Counted from the first letter of the stretch, positions 50,554-62,297 are shown. The stretch: 64,000 nt of DNA from Jatrophihabitans cynanchi (GCF_027247405.1 NZ_CP097463.1:744001-808000), one strand, 5' to 3'. Notes: generated by a model from the sequence alone, not told the origin. A program made the numbers and translations.

Positions 50554-50889
50554 CTACGCTTCCTCGGACAGGATGCGCGGGACGCGGAACTTGTCGTCCT
50601 CGACGGCGGGCGCGCCGGCCAGCACCGCGTCCCGGGGCAGCGACGGGCGTACCTCATCGGCGCGGAACACGTTCGTCATGGGGACGGCGTGCGAGGTCGG
50701 CGGGATGTCGGCCGCGGCCACCTCGCCCACGCGGGCGACCGCGCCGAGGATCACGTCGAGCTGGCCGGCGAAGGTGTGCAGCTCCTCGTCCGTCACGGCC
50801 AGCCGGGCCAGGTGGGCCAGGTGGGCGACGTCGTCGGGGCCGATCCGGCCGGCGCTCGGTGCGTTCGCGGAATCTGTTGAGTCGGGCAC
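50554..50889 (-). CDS. gatC: GatCAB subunit C
   Basis: A 111-residue small subunit that wraps GatA and GatB together. The family core is IGPDDVAHLAHLARLAVTDE and the C-terminal segment is VFRADEVRPSLPRDAVLAGA. GTG 50889 is chosen because TAGACT ends 8 bases before it and the frame upstream to 50955 adds non-family residues. It heads the gatCAB operon and is divergent from the ACT-domain gene. Confidence 0.93.
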   Translation of the reverse strand: MPDSTDSANAPSAGRIGPDDVAHLAHLARLAVTDEELHTFAGQLDVILGAVARVGEVAAADIPPTSHAVPMTNVFRADEVRPSLPRDAVLAGAPAVEDDKFRVPRILSEEA

Positions 50890-50977
50890 GACCAGCAAGT
50901 CTACGGACCGGCGTGTCGCCGATTCATCGACACGGGGCGGTAACGCCGCCGACATCGCGATCAGGCAGGCTGGTCAC

Positions 50978-51625
50978 GTGTCCTACCTGATGCGGCTCGT
51001 GCTGCCGGACGTCCCCGGCGCCCTCGGCGCGGTGGCGACGGCGCTCGGGCGGGTGGGTGCGGACATCCTCAGCCTGGACGTCATCCAACGCTCCGACGAC
51101 GGCGCCACCGACGACCTGGTCATCGAGCTGCCGCCGGACAAGCTGGCCGACTCGATCGTCTCGGCCGCAGCGAGCGTGCCGGGAGTTCGGGTGGAGTCGA
51201 TCCGGCCGTATGCCGGGCAGATCGATCCGCACCGCGAGCTGGAGCTGCTGGACGCGCTGGCCACCCTGCCGGGTGAATCGCTGCGGGTGCTTGCGGGCGG
51301 CGTGGCCAAGGTGTTCCGGGCCGGTTGGGCTCTCGTGCTGGACACGCCGGCCGGCGGTCAGTCGCGCGTGCTCGCCCGCGGCGGCGGTGCGCCGGAGATC
51401 GACGTGCTCCCCGTGCCCTGGTGGCCGCCGCGGCCGGCCCGAGTACTCGATGCGAGCGCCGCGTGGGTGCCGCCCGACTGGGAGCGGGTGGGCACCGAGC
51501 TCGCCGTGGCACCGCTCGGTGCGGCCGCGCTGCTGGTCGGCCGTCCGGCGCTGCGCTGGCTGCCGTCCGAGCTGGTCCGGTTGCAGCACCTGAGCGCGAT
51601 CGCAGCGACCGTCACCGCCGGCTGA
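50978..51625 (+). CDS. ACT-domain amino-acid-binding protein
   Basis: A 215-residue cytoplasmic protein with an N-terminal ACT domain (MRLVLPDVPGALGAVATALG, RVGADILSLDVIQR) and a second domain containing DALATLPGESLRVLAGGVAK. A gene of this type sits between gatC and ligA in mycobacteria (Rv3013). The ligand is unknown. CAGGCT ends 6 bases before the GTG start (leaderless). A partner role in amino-acid sensing is inference only. Confidence 0.85.
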   Translation: MSYLMRLVLPDVPGALGAVATALGRVGADILSLDVIQRSDDGATDDLVIELPPDKLADSIVSAAASVPGVRVESIRPYAGQIDPHRELELLDALATLPGESLRVLAGGVAKVFRAGWALVLDTPAGGQSRVLARGGGAPEIDVLPVPWWPPRPARVLDASAAWVPPDWERVGTELAVAPLGAAALLVGRPALRWLPSELVRLQHLSAIAATVTAG

Positions 51626-51668
51626 GTTCGCTCTCTGCTCGTGCCTGCCGAACTCCTACCCTGTGGCG

Positions 51669-51956
51669 ATGGAGCTGCAGTTCAGCGGGGAGGTCTGGTA
51701 CTGGCGCGGTCCCGCTCCGTTTCACTTCGTCACCGCGCCGGATGATGCCTGCGGCGCGCTCGAGTCGGCGTCCGCGCTGGTCAGCTACGGCTGGGGCATG
51801 ATCCCGGTGAGCGCACAGATCGGTGCGACCATATGGACGACCTCGCTCTGGCCCAAGGACGGCGGCTACATCGTGCCGGTGAAGACCTGGGTCCGCAGGG
51901 CCGAGGGCATCGAACTGGGCGATCTCGTCACCGTCCGCCTCACCGTCGACGTCTGA
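51669..51956 (+). CDS. DUF1905 domain protein
   Basis: A 95-residue protein matching DUF1905: LQFSGEVWYWRGPAPFHFVT, WGMIPVSAQIGATIWTTSLW, PKDGGYIVPVKTWVRRAEG, LGDLVTVRLTVDV. It is a small beta-barrel family of unknown function. TACCCT ends 6 bases before ATG 51669; GTG 51663 would add two residues. A strong hairpin follows the stop. Confidence 0.82.
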   Translation: MELQFSGEVWYWRGPAPFHFVTAPDDACGALESASALVSYGWGMIPVSAQIGATIWTTSLWPKDGGYIVPVKTWVRRAEGIELGDLVTVRLTVDV

Positions 51957-51961
51957 CGCAC

Positions 51962-52007
51962 TGTGTCATGCGATTGAGGTGCCGGGACCTCGCGATCGCA
52001 TGACACA
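51962..52007. terminator. long two-part hairpin between convergent genes
   Basis: Perfect 13-base outer arms TGTGTCATGCGAT and ATCGCATGACACA enclose an inner hairpin GAGGT-GCCGGG-ACCTC. It starts 5 bases after the DUF1905 stop and ends 17 bases before the convergent PAP2 gene's stop, so it probably terminates both transcripts. Confidence 0.75.
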
Positions 52008-52024
52008 TTCGCGGAATGACCCGC

Positions 52025-52822
52025 TCAGGGCAGGGTGCGCAGCACCTGTCGTGCGGACGGATCGTCGGACGCGCGCCAGTGCGCCGGACGGTAGCGCCGC
52101 TCCGGTTCGTTCAGCCGGCGCAGCCACTTCACGCCCGCGCCGATCACGCGCTCGGCCACCGGCAGGCAACGCGGCAGCATCATGAGCACGATCGCGCCGG
52201 CGAGCCAGCCACCGACCACGTCCGTCAGCCAGTGCGTGTCCAGGTAGAGCGTGCTCAGCCCGACCGTGAACGAGATCCACACCGCGAACACGGTCATCGC
52301 CCTGCGATGCCGGGTCGCCATCATCGCCAGCACGCCGTACAGCACGACCGCGTTGGCGGTGTGCCCGGACGGGAAGATGTTTCCGCCGGCGAGCACCTCG
52401 TGCGCGTGCGCCGTCACCAGCGGGCCGTACCGTCCGGTGGCCACCTTGATGACCCCGACGGACAGGTTCAGCAGGACGAGCGCGGTGCCGATCGTGACGA
52501 ACGGGGCGAAGCTGCGACGCCGGCGGGCGATCCACACGATCAACGGCAACGCGGCCAACGTCGACGGACCGCGCTGGCCGAACATCACGTAGTCCAGCAC
52601 GAACCGGTGCCAGCCCGGCCACCGGCCGCGCAGGTCGAGCGCTGCGATCTGCTGGTCCAGGTTGTCCAGCGGTGAGCCGACGATGACCATGACGACCAGC
52701 GCGAGGTAGACGATCACGGTGGCCGCGAACACGCTGTGCCGCCAGGTCCACGCCGCGCGCCACGTACCGAGCGCGCCGAGCCGATCGCTCGGGCGGCGCG
52801 CAGGCGCGACGGTACTGGCCAT
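52025..52822 (-). CDS. PAP2-family membrane phosphatase
   Basis: A 265-residue integral membrane phosphatase of the PAP2/BcrC superfamily, acting on lipid phosphates or undecaprenyl pyrophosphate at the outer face. The three phosphatase motifs are GVIKVATGRYGP, GGNIFPSGHTANAV and STLYLDTHWLTDVVGG; in motif 3 the usual Arg after Ser is Thr. About six helices are predicted. ATG 52822 is chosen since CACGCT ends 6 bases before it. Monocistronic. Confidence 0.87.
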   Translation of the reverse strand: MASTVAPARRPSDRLGALGTWRAAWTWRHSVFAATVIVYLALVVMVIVGSPLDNLDQQIAALDLRGRWPGWHRFVLDYVMFGQRGPSTLAALPLIVWIARRRRSFAPFVTIGTALVLLNLSVGVIKVATGRYGPLVTAHAHEVLAGGNIFPSGHTANAVVLYGVLAMMATRHRRAMTVFAVWISFTVGLSTLYLDTHWLTDVVGGWLAGAIVLMMLPRCLPVAERVIGAGVKWLRRLNEPERRYRPAHWRASDDPSARQVLRTLP

Positions 52823-52956
52823 CAACCCAGCGTGCGCGACCACCTTAAGCACTTGCCCGGTGTCCTCAACCAGCTCACACGCAATCGCATCGTTTCACCG
52901 ATCGGTGTGAGCCGAAACACCGCGAACACAAGGCACTCTGCCGGGGAAGGGCGTAT

Positions 52957-55182
<2,226 letters not shown>

Positions 55183-55224
55183 GTGCTCACCGGTCAAACC
55201 TAGCGAGGCGGCCGGACAACGGCG

Positions 55225-56238
55225 TCAGCCCAGCGTGCCCTCGGCGGCGGCGTCTGCCAGCCAGTTGCCGACCTCGCGCAGCACCGAGAGCACCCGGCGC
55301 GCGTGGGCCGGACTCGCCCCGGCCAGGCCGCACGCCGGGGTCGCGACAAGGGAGTCGGCCAGCAGGTCCGGCGCGAAGCCGAGCCGGCCCCACAGCCGGC
55401 GGATCGGGTCCCGGGCGGTGTCCAGGTCCAGCGGCTGCTCCGACGTCGGCAGCACACCCAGCCACAGCGAGGTGCCGGCCTCGACGGCCTCGCCGAGCGC
55501 GTCGTAGTGCGCCGACGTCAGCAGGCTCGCGTCGAGCGCAAGCGAATCGGCACCCGCCGCGCGCAGCAGGGCGATCGGCGCGTCGGCGGCGCAGCAGTGC
55601 ACCGCGCGCGCACCGGGGTCGGCGACGGCGAGCACCGCGCCGAGCGCCTGCGCCACGGTCGGCGCGTCGACGGCCCGGACCGTGCCGTAGCCCGACGGGG
55701 TGGGCACCTGCCCGGCGAGGACGGCGGGGACGGACGGTTCGTCCAGCTGCAGCACCGGGTGCACACCGGGCAGCCGCCGCGCCACGTCGTCCAGGTGCAG
55801 CCGCAGCCCCTCGGTGAGCGATTCGGTCAGATCGCGCACCGCACCCCGGTCGGACACGACACGGTGCCCGGACGGCAGCTCCAGGCTCGCCGCCAGCGTC
55901 CAGGGCCCGGCCGCCTGCAGCTTGAACGGGCCGGCGTATCCGGCCGCGTTGGCCTGCATCGCGTCCAGGTCGCGCTGCAGCAGGTCACGGGCGTGCCGGG
56001 CGTCGTGGCCGGGGTGGGCGGCGAAGCGCCAGCCGGACGGGACGATCTCGACGGGCAGATCGACCAGTAGCGCGGCCGAGCGGCCGATCAGGTCGGCGCC
56101 TGCACCGCGCGCGGGCAGCTCGACCAGGTGCGCGAAGCCGGCCAGCTCACCGAACACCAGCCGGGCCGCCTCGTCCGGATCGGTGCCGGGCAGCGAGCCG
56201 ATGCCGGTGACCGCACCCGGCTGCCAGGGCCGATTCAT
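55225..56238 (-). CDS. methionine-synthase (B12-independent fold) C-terminal-like protein
   Basis: A 337-residue TIM-barrel protein related to the C-terminal domain of MetE and to the mycobacterial gene next to ligA (Rv3015c). Visible blocks are [55 protein letters not shown] and the Cys-containing [15 protein letters not shown] that could hold zinc. The reaction is unproven; true MetE is about 750 residues. The start codon overlaps the mnmA stop codon (ATGA). Confidence 0.85.
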   Translation of the reverse strand: MNRPWQPGAVTGIGSLPGTDPDEAARLVFGELAGFAHLVELPARGAGADLIGRSAALLVDLPVEIVPSGWRFAAHPGHDARHARDLLQRDLDAMQANAAGYAGPFKLQAAGPWTLAASLELPSGHRVVSDRGAVRDLTESLTEGLRLHLDDVARRLPGVHPVLQLDEPSVPAVLAGQVPTPSGYGTVRAVDAPTVAQALGAVLAVADPGARAVHCCAADAPIALLRAAGADSLALDASLLTSAHYDALGEAVEAGTSLWLGVLPTSEQPLDLDTARDPIRRLWGRLGFAPDLLADSLVATPACGLAGASPAHARRVLSVLREVGNWLADAAAEGTLG

Positions 56239-57296
56239 GCGGCGGTGATGGTCGCCGAGCCGAGCACGGTGTCGCCGTCGTACATGACCAGCGCCTGGCC
56301 GGCAGCCACGCCCCGCTGCGGTGTGCCCAGCTCGGCCAGCACCTCCTCGCCGCTCGCCCGCACGGTCGCCGGGCTGACCATGCCGTGCGCGCGCAACTGC
56401 ACCAGGCACGCGATCGGCGCCTGCGGCACTGCGCAGCCGGTCCACACCGCGCGTGCCGCCCGCACCTCGGTGGTGTCGAGAAGTTCGCCGCGCCCGACCA
56501 CGACAGTGTTGCTCTTCGGCTCGATCGAGAGCACGTAGCGCGGTTCGCCGCCGGGCGCCGGCCGGCGCAGGTTCAGGCCGCGTCGCTGGCCGACCGTGAA
56601 GCCGAACGAGCCGTCGTGCTGGCCGATCGTCTCGCCGGTCTCGGCGTCGACGATCGGGCCGGCCCGCTCGCCGAGCTTGCGGGCGAGGAAGCCGCGGGTG
56701 TCGCCGTCGGCGATGAAGCAGATGTCGTGCGAGTCGGGCTTGTCGGCCACCGCCAGGCCGCGCCGGGCCGCCTCGGCGCGCACCTGCTCCTTGGTCGAAT
56801 CGCCGAGCGGGAACAGCGCGTGCTCCAACTGCCGGGCGGACAGCACCGCGAGGACGTACGACTGATCCTTGCCCGCGTCGACCGAGCGGCGCAGCCGGCC
56901 GCCCTCCAGCCGCGCGTGGTGCCCGGTGACGACGGCGTCGAAGCCCAGTGCGAGTGCCCGGTCGAGCACCGCCGCGAACTTGATCTTCTCGTTGCAGCGC
57001 AGGCACGGGTTCGGCGTCCGGCCGGCCGCGTACTCGTCCAGGAAGTCCTCGATCACGTCCGCGCGGAACCGCTCGGCGAGGTCCCAGATGTAGAACGGGA
57101 TGCCCAGGACGTCGGCGGTGCGGCGCGCGTCGTTCGCGTCCTCCACCGTGCAGCAGCCGCGGGCACCGTGGCGCAGCGTGGCCGGCGCGGCCGAGAGCGC
57201 GAGGTGCACTCCGGTGACGTCGTGCCCGGCGTCGACGGCACGCGCGGCGGCGACCGCCGAATCGACCCCGCCGCTCATCGCGGCGAGCACCTTCAT
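56235..57296 (-). CDS. mnmA: tRNA-specific 2-thiouridylase
   Basis: A 353-residue enzyme that thiolates U34 of tRNA-Lys, -Glu and -Gln using sulphur from a cysteine desulfurase. The PP-loop is [17 protein letters not shown], the first catalytic Cys is in [13 protein letters not shown] and the family motif [14 protein letters not shown] is present with ICFI in place of VCFI; the partner Cys position before it and the C-terminal barrel ([15 protein letters not shown]) are normal. It follows iscS by 13 bases, the sulphur donor gene. Confidence 0.95.
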   Translation of the reverse strand: MKVLAAMSGGVDSAVAAARAVDAGHDVTGVHLALSAAPATLRHGARGCCTVEDANDARRTADVLGIPFYIWDLAERFRADVIEDFLDEYAAGRTPNPCLRCNEKIKFAAVLDRALALGFDAVVTGHHARLEGGRLRRSVDAGKDQSYVLAVLSARQLEHALFPLGDSTKEQVRAEAARRGLAVADKPDSHDICFIADGDTRGFLARKLGERAGPIVDAETGETIGQHDGSFGFTVGQRRGLNLRRPAPGGEPRYVLSIEPKSNTVVVGRGELLDTTEVRAARAVWTGCAVPQAPIACLVQLRAHGMVSPATVRASGEEVLAELGTPQRGVAAGQALVMYDGDTVLGSATITAA

Positions 57297-57309
57297 GCCG
57301 AGTGCCCCG

Positions 57310-58485
57310 TCATGTCAGCACCGAGGTGATGCCGGCGCGGCGGGCCCGCTCGACGGCCGGCACGATCGCGTCGAGGGTGGCGTCAACGTCCGCCTGGGTC
57401 GAGGTGTGGCCGAGCGAGAGGCGCAACGAACCGCGTGCCTCGGCCGGTGATGCGCCCATCGCGAGCAGCACGTGAGAGGGCTGCGCCACCCCCGCTGAGC
57501 AGGCCGAACCGGTCGAGCACTCGACGCCGCGCGCGTCGAGCAGCATGAGCAGCGAATCGCCCTCGCAGCCGGGGAAGGACAGATGCGCGATGCCGGGCAG
57601 GTGGGCGTCCGGGTTCCCGTTCACCCGTGCGTCCGGGACGAGCGCCAGGACGCCCGCGACGAGCCGCTCACGCAACGCGCCGACCCGCGCGGACACCTCG
57701 GTGCGGCGGCTTGCGCAGATGGCCGCGGCGGTGGCGAGCCCGACGATGCCGGGGACGTCCAGGGTGCCCGAGCGCACGTCACGCTCCTGCCCGCCGCCGT
57801 GCAGCTGGGCCATGCACGGGACGTCACGGCGCAACAGCAGGGCGCCCGTGCCGTACGGGCCACCCAGTTTGTGGCCGGTCATCGTCAGGGCGTCGACACC
57901 GGTTGCGGCGAAGTCGACCGGCAGCGCGGCGACCGCCTGCACGGCGTCGGTGTGCAGCGGAACCCCGAATTCGCGCGCGATCTCGGCCAGCTCGCTGATC
58001 GGCTCGATCGTGCCGACCTCGTTGTTCGCCCACATGACCGTGATGAGTGCGACCGAGTCCGGGTGCTCGGCCAGCGCCGCGCGCAGCGCCTGCGGTGACA
58101 CCGTCCCGTACTCGTCCACGGGCAACCAGGTCACCTCGGCACCCTCGTGCGTGGCCAACCACTCGACCGCGTCGAGCACCGCGTGGTGCTCGATCGCGCT
58201 CGCGACCACCCGGGTGCGGCGTGCGTCGGCGGCGCGGCGTGCCCAGTAGATCCCTTTCACCGCGAGGTTGTCGGCCTCGGTGCCACCCGCGGTGAAGATC
58301 ACCTCGGACGGGCGCGCACCGAGCACGTCGGCCAGTTGCTCGCGGGACTCCTCGACGCGGCGACGGGCGCGCCGGCCGGCGCCGTGCAGCGAGGAGGGGT
58401 TGCCCAGCTCACCCATGGCTGCAGCGACGGCCGTGACCGCCTCGGGCAGCATGGGTGTGGTGGCCGCATGGTCCAGGTAGGGCAT
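57310..58485 (-). CDS. iscS: cysteine desulfurase
   Basis: A 391-residue PLP enzyme mobilising sulphur from cysteine for MnmA and Fe-S clusters. The PLP lysine is in [18 protein letters not shown], the phosphate/His region is [16 protein letters not shown], and the catalytic Cys lies in [23 protein letters not shown] 58485 is chosen because it begins the family sequence [12 protein letters not shown] and follows TAAGCT and GGAG. First gene of iscS-mnmA-metE-like operon. Confidence 0.96.
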   Translation of the reverse strand: MPYLDHAATTPMLPEAVTAVAAAMGELGNPSSLHGAGRRARRRVEESREQLADVLGARPSEVIFTAGGTEADNLAVKGIYWARRAADARRTRVVASAIEHHAVLDAVEWLATHEGAEVTWLPVDEYGTVSPQALRAALAEHPDSVALITVMWANNEVGTIEPISELAEIAREFGVPLHTDAVQAVAALPVDFAATGVDALTMTGHKLGGPYGTGALLLRRDVPCMAQLHGGGQERDVRSGTLDVPGIVGLATAAAICASRRTEVSARVGALRERLVAGVLALVPDARVNGNPDAHLPGIAHLSFPGCEGDSLLMLLDARGVECSTGSACSAGVAQPSHVLLAMGASPAEARGSLRLSLGHTSTQADVDATLDAIVPAVERARRAGITSVLT

Positions 58486-58549
58486 CGGCTCCAAGCTTAC
58501 GGTCCGGCGGTTTGTTTGCCTGCCGCCCGGGTGGCGGCACACTGGCGCG

Positions 58550-59002
58550 GTGATCACCGTCGAGCAGTTCTGCTTCTACACCGACCGGGCGCTCGACGCG
58601 CAGATCGAGATCCTGCGCGATCTCGGCGACCGGCTGGTGAACAGCCGTCCCGATCTCCCTGGTGCTAACAGCCCGTACGTGATCGTCAATCACTGCCTGG
58701 CGGTCATGGAGTACTGGGGCGGGCACGTCGTGGCCGGGCGCGAGAGCCACCGCGACCGGCCGGGCGAGTTCACCGCGTCCGGCTCGGCGTTCGAGCTGAT
58801 CGAGCGGGCCCAGCGCGCCCGGACACAGCTGCGCGACGACCTCGCGACCATGGACCCGGCCGCGCCGCCGCGTGAACTGCCCGGCTGGGACCTGGCGCCG
58901 GAGGAGGCCACCCAGGGCGCGGTGATGCTGCACGTCTACGAGGAGCTCGCCCAGCACCTGGGACAGCTGGAGCTGACCCGCGACATCCTGCGCACGGCGT
59001 GA
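58550..59002 (+). CDS. DinB/DUF664 family protein
   Basis: A 150-residue helical-bundle protein of the DinB-like superfamily. Candidate metal ligands are His in [18 protein letters not shown] and the pair in [18 protein letters not shown]. It is related to, but clearly different from, the protein at 6174-6671. CACACT ends 6 bases before the GTG start. Substrate unknown. Convergent with the MFS gene. Confidence 0.82.
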   Translation: MITVEQFCFYTDRALDAQIEILRDLGDRLVNSRPDLPGANSPYVIVNHCLAVMEYWGGHVVAGRESHRDRPGEFTASGSAFELIERAQRARTQLRDDLATMDPAAPPRELPGWDLAPEEATQGAVMLHVYEELAQHLGQLELTRDILRTA

Positions 59003-59013
59003 TTCGGCGCTGA

Positions 59014-60480
59014 TCAGCGCGGCGCGTGCACCCGGCCGGACACCGCCGCACCGCACGCGGCCACGGCCGCCATCGCGAGCGCGATGGCGGTGAACGCCGC
59101 CGTGTAGCCGATCGACGCACGCGCAGCCGCGGCCACCAGCACGCCGCCGATCCCGGTGGTGAACGCGCTGACCGTGGCGTCGGACAGTTGTAGGGCCGCG
59201 GAGTCCGTCCCGCGGTCGTCGTCGTTCGTGTACTTCAGCAGCAGGACGCTGACGGTCGACATCGACAGCCCGGCACCGAAGCCCGCCACGCACCAGGACG
59301 GGTACATCAGCCAGCCGGGCACACCCGGATGCACGACGATCGCGACGAGCACCGCGGCGCACGCGATCAGCGACAGGCCGGAGCGCACCAACCTGATGCG
59401 GTGCCGCTCCTCGTCGCCCTTCGGATCGCGGCTCTGCACATAGGAGCCGACCGACCAGGCCAGCCCGGAGATCGCGAGCGGCAGGCCGGCGGCGGTCGCC
59501 CCGTAGCCGTGCTGCACGGTCATCGACAGCGGCACGATCGACTCCACCCCGAAGAACGCGCCGGCGAGCAGACCGCGCAGCGCGATCGGTGCCGACGGGC
59601 CCGGACGGACGGTGACGGTGCCGGCCGGCAGCAGGGTGTGCAGCCCCCAGAGCAGCGCCGCCAGGCCGAGCACTCCCAGCGCGATGGACAGCGGCGACGG
59701 GTGCTGGCCGGCCTGCTCCAGCGCGGCGATGCCGGCCGCCACGGCGAGCGCGTGCAGCACCCGGCCTGGGGGTCCCCCCGCCGGTGAGGGCGTAGCCGGT
59801 GGGGGAGGATCGGCGAGCCCACCACCGGTGTGGACGTGCGCCGAGCGCATCGCGCGCAGCGTGGGCACCAGCAGCGCGCAACCGGCGAGGACGAACGGGA
59901 CCAGGCCGAGGAACACCCAGCGCCAGCTGACGTGCTGGGCGAGCACGCCGGAGACCAGCGGGCCGATCAGCGACGGCACGATCCACGCCGAGGAGATCGC
60001 GGCGAACAGCTTGGGCCGCAACGCTTCCGGGTAGCTCTCGCCGATCACCACGTAGCTGGCGGTGATCAGCAGGCCGCCGCCTAGCCCCTGCACGACCCGT
60101 CCGGCCACGAGCATCGTCATCCACGGCGCGGCACCTGCCAGGACCAGCCCGGTGACGAAGGCGACCAGGCCGGCGGCGAGGGGCACGCGTGGACCGCGGC
60201 TGTCGCTGACCTGCCCGGCCAGGACCATGCCGACGACGTTGGCGATCAGGAAGCCGGTGAACGCCCAGCCGTACGCGCCGAGCCCGTGTAGGTCCTTTGC
60301 GGCCGTGGGCAGTGCGGCGGCGACGGCCATCGCCTCGAACGCGATGATCGTGATCAGGATCAGGATGCCGATGCTGGTCGCCCGCAGCGCCCCGCGAAAG
60401 ATCCCGACCTGTCCCGTTGAGTGGCGGTCTTCGCGTTCAGTGGCGGCATATAGGTCGCCACTGAACTCGGAAGTCACCAC
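59014..60480 (-). CDS. MFS transporter with repeat-derived N-terminus and loop
   Basis: A 488-residue MFS protein of the multidrug/DHA type with 12-14 helices; signature A is LAGQVSDSRGPRVPLAAGL. Two parts are encoded by repeats: the first 27 or so residues (including VVTSEFSGDLYAATERED) come from the 74-base double palindrome at 60413-60486, and the central loop DPPPPATPSPAGGPPG comes from the GC-rich palindrome at 59765-59808. No other start codon exists before the first helix (TSIGILILITIIAFEAMAVA) except ATG within it, so the element seems to supply the start. Confidence 0.83.
   Translation of the reverse strand: MVTSEFSGDLYAATEREDRHSTGQVGIFRGALRATSIGILILITIIAFEAMAVAAALPTAAKDLHGLGAYGWAFTGFLIANVVGMVLAGQVSDSRGPRVPLAAGLVAFVTGLVLAGAAPWMTMLVAGRVVQGLGGGLLITASYVVIGESYPEALRPKLFAAISSAWIVPSLIGPLVSGVLAQHVSWRWVFLGLVPFVLAGCALLVPTLRAMRSAHVHTGGGLADPPPPATPSPAGGPPGRVLHALAVAAGIAALEQAGQHPSPLSIALGVLGLAALLWGLHTLLPAGTVTVRPGPSAPIALRGLLAGAFFGVESIVPLSMTVQHGYGATAAGLPLAISGLAWSVGSYVQSRDPKGDEERHRIRLVRSGLSLIACAAVLVAIVVHPGVPGWLMYPSWCVAGFGAGLSMSTVSVLLLKYTNDDDRGTDSAALQLSDATVSAFTTGIGGVLVAAAARASIGYTAAFTAIALAMAAVAACGAAVSGRVHAPR
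59765..59808. repeat. coding palindromic element, copy C
   Basis: On the plus strand the sequence GGGGGTCCCCCCGCCGGTGA is followed by GGGCGTAGCCGGTGGGGGAG. The arms CCCCCGCCGG and CCGGTGGGGG pair with one G-T. It lies in frame in the cytoplasmic loop region of the MFS gene and is read PPPATPSPAGG, almost the same peptide as copy A gives. Confidence 0.85.
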
Positions 60481-60486
60481 TCAACT
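60413..60486. repeat. dispersed double-palindrome element, copy 2
   Basis: Outer arms GTTGAGTGG (60416-60424) and CCACTCAAC (60477-60485) are perfect, as are inner arms TTCAGTGGCG and CGCCACTGAA (60436-60465). The order of blocks matches copy 1 at 31571-31648. This copy overlaps the 5' end of the MFS gene. Confidence 0.88.
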
Positions 60487-60492
60487 AAAGCA

Positions 60493-60527
60493 GCGGGCCA
60501 CCGACCGTCCAATGGCCGGTGGGCCGC
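60493..60527 (-). terminator. hairpin after etfA
   Basis: Arms GCGGGCCACCG and CGGTGGGCCGC pair over 11 positions with one mismatch, 20 bases beyond the etfA stop. On the minus strand it is followed by CTGCTTTAG. It separates etfBA from the MFS gene. Confidence 0.5.
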
Positions 60528-60546
60528 CTGGCCGGATCGAGGTGAC

Positions 60547-61503
60547 TCAGCCCTTGCGCTTGCCGATCTCCTCGGTGAGCTGCGGGGCGACCTGGAACAG
60601 GTCGCCGACCACGCCGAAGTCGGCGAGCTCGAAGATCGGCGCCTCCGGGTCCTTGTTGATCGCGACGATCGTCTTGGACGTCTGCATGCCGGCGCGGTGC
60701 TGGATGGCGCCGGAGATGCCCACCGCGATGTACAGCTGCGGCGACACCGTGACACCGGTCTGGCCGACCTGCATCGTGTGCGGCACCCAGCCGGCGTCGA
60801 CCACGGCGCGCGAGGCGCCGACGGCGGCACCGAGCGAGTCGGCCAGCTTCTCGATGATCGCGAAGTTGTCGGCGTTGCCGATGCCACGCCCGCCGGACAC
60901 GACGACCGAGGCGTCGGACAGCTGTGGGCGCGAGCCCTTCTCCTCCACGACCGAGTCGACCAGCTTGGCCGCCTTGGCCGAGTCGGACAGCTCGACGGAC
61001 ACGGCGACCTGCTCGCCGGCCGCGGGCGCCGCTTGCGGCGCGACCGAGTTCGGCCGCACGGTGATCACGGGCGTGCCGTGCGCCACCTTGGACTGCACGG
61101 TGATCGCGCCGCCGAAGATCGACTGGGTAGCACCGCCGGCGTCGACCCCGATCGCGTCGGTGAGCACGCCGGACTCGAGCTTGTACGCAAGCCGCGCCGC
61201 GATCTCCTTGTTCTCCGCGCTGGAGGAGACCAGCACCGCGGCCGGGGACGCCTGCGCCGCAACGGCGGCGAGCGCCTCAGCCTTCGGGGCGACGGAGTAG
61301 CCGGCGATGTCGTCGCTCTCGGCGACGTAGATCTTCGCCGCGCCGTACTCGGCAAGCGCGTCGCGCAGCGGCGCGGCCGTGCCCGGTGCGCCGACGACGA
61401 CCGCGCTCGGCTCACCGAGTCCGCGCGCGGCGGTGAGCAGTTCCAGGGTCGCCTTCTTGACGGTGCCGTCCGCCGAATCGACCAGGACCAGAACCTCTGC
61501 CAT
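60547..61503 (-). CDS. etfA: electron transfer flavoprotein alpha subunit
   Basis: A 318-residue FAD-binding subunit of ETF, which passes electrons from acyl-CoA dehydrogenases to the respiratory chain. The C-terminal FAD domain shows VVVSGGRGIGNADNFAIIEK, LGAAVGASRAVVDAGWVPHT, GQTGVTVSPQLYIAVGISGA and INKDPEAPIFELADFGVVGD. Length and motifs are normal. It lies 14 bases after etfB; the pair sits next to the methyltransferase gene in mycobacteria too. Confidence 0.97.
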   Translation of the reverse strand: MAEVLVLVDSADGTVKKATLELLTAARGLGEPSAVVVGAPGTAAPLRDALAEYGAAKIYVAESDDIAGYSVAPKAEALAAVAAQASPAAVLVSSSAENKEIAARLAYKLESGVLTDAIGVDAGGATQSIFGGAITVQSKVAHGTPVITVRPNSVAPQAAPAAGEQVAVSVELSDSAKAAKLVDSVVEEKGSRPQLSDASVVVSGGRGIGNADNFAIIEKLADSLGAAVGASRAVVDAGWVPHTMQVGQTGVTVSPQLYIAVGISGAIQHRAGMQTSKTIVAINKDPEAPIFELADFGVVGDLFQVAPQLTEEIGKRKG

Positions 61504-61517
61504 GTGTGTCAGTCCCC

Positions 61518-62297
61518 TCAGATGAGCTTCTTGGACGCGAGGTAGTCGGCGATCGCTGCGCCGCCGTTGCCCTCGTCCTTGACGGTCTGGCCGGCCGCTC
61601 GCGGCGGCGCATTCTCGAACGAGACGACCTGGGTCCACGCGTTGGCCAGGCCCACCTCGCCGGCGTCCAGGCCGAGTTCAGCGAGCGAGAGCACCGTGAT
61701 CGGCTTGCTCTTCGCGGCCATGATGCCCTTGAACGACGGGTAACGCGGGTCGTTGATCTTCTCCACCACGCTGATGACGGCCGGCGTGGAGCCCTCGACC
61801 CTGTCGTAACCGGTGTCGGTGACCCGCTCGATGCTGACGGTCGAGCCGTCGACGGTGACCTTGCGCGCCTGGGTGAGCTGCGGCGCACCCAGTGCCTCGG
61901 CGACCAGCGCCGGAACGATCGCCGAGCGCGAGTCGGTGGCCTCGGAGCCGGCGATGACGACGTCCCACTCGATCGTGCCGAGCGCCTTGGCGATGACCTT
62001 CGCGGTCTGGATCGCGTCCGAGCCGTGCAGCGCCTCGTCGGTGACGTGCACCGCCTTGTCCGCACCCATGGACAACGCCTTGCGGATCGATTCGGTGGCG
62101 CGTTCCGGGCCTACGGTCATGATGGTGACCTCGCCGCCCTGGGACTCCTTCAGTTGCAGGCCCTCTTCGATGGCGAACTCGTCGATGTAGTTGATGACCG
62201 GGTCCACGGACGCGCGGTCGACGGTGTTGTCCGCCGGGTTGAGCTTGCGTTCTGCCTCGGTATCCGGCACCTGCTTGACCAGCACCACGATGTTCAT
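61518..62297 (-). CDS. etfB: electron transfer flavoprotein beta subunit
   Basis: A 259-residue AMP-binding subunit of ETF. Family blocks include MNIVVLVKQVPDTEAERKLN, NYIDEFAIEEGLQLKE, KALSMGADKAVHVTDEALHG and VIAGSEATDSRSAIVPALVA. GGAG lies 6 bases before the ATG, so this promoter yields a normal leader rather than a leaderless mRNA. First gene of the etfB-etfA operon. Confidence 0.97.
   Translation of the reverse strand: MNIVVLVKQVPDTEAERKLNPADNTVDRASVDPVINYIDEFAIEEGLQLKESQGGEVTIMTVGPERATESIRKALSMGADKAVHVTDEALHGSDAIQTAKVIAKALGTIEWDVVIAGSEATDSRSAIVPALVAEALGAPQLTQARKVTVDGSTVSIERVTDTGYDRVEGSTPAVISVVEKINDPRYPSFKGIMAAKSKPITVLSLAELGLDAGEVGLANAWTQVVSFENAPPRAAGQTVKDEGNGGAAIADYLASKKLI

Noticed and set aside
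55225-56238. Full methionine synthase metE
   Set aside because: The protein is less than half the length of MetE and carries only the C-terminal type barrel.
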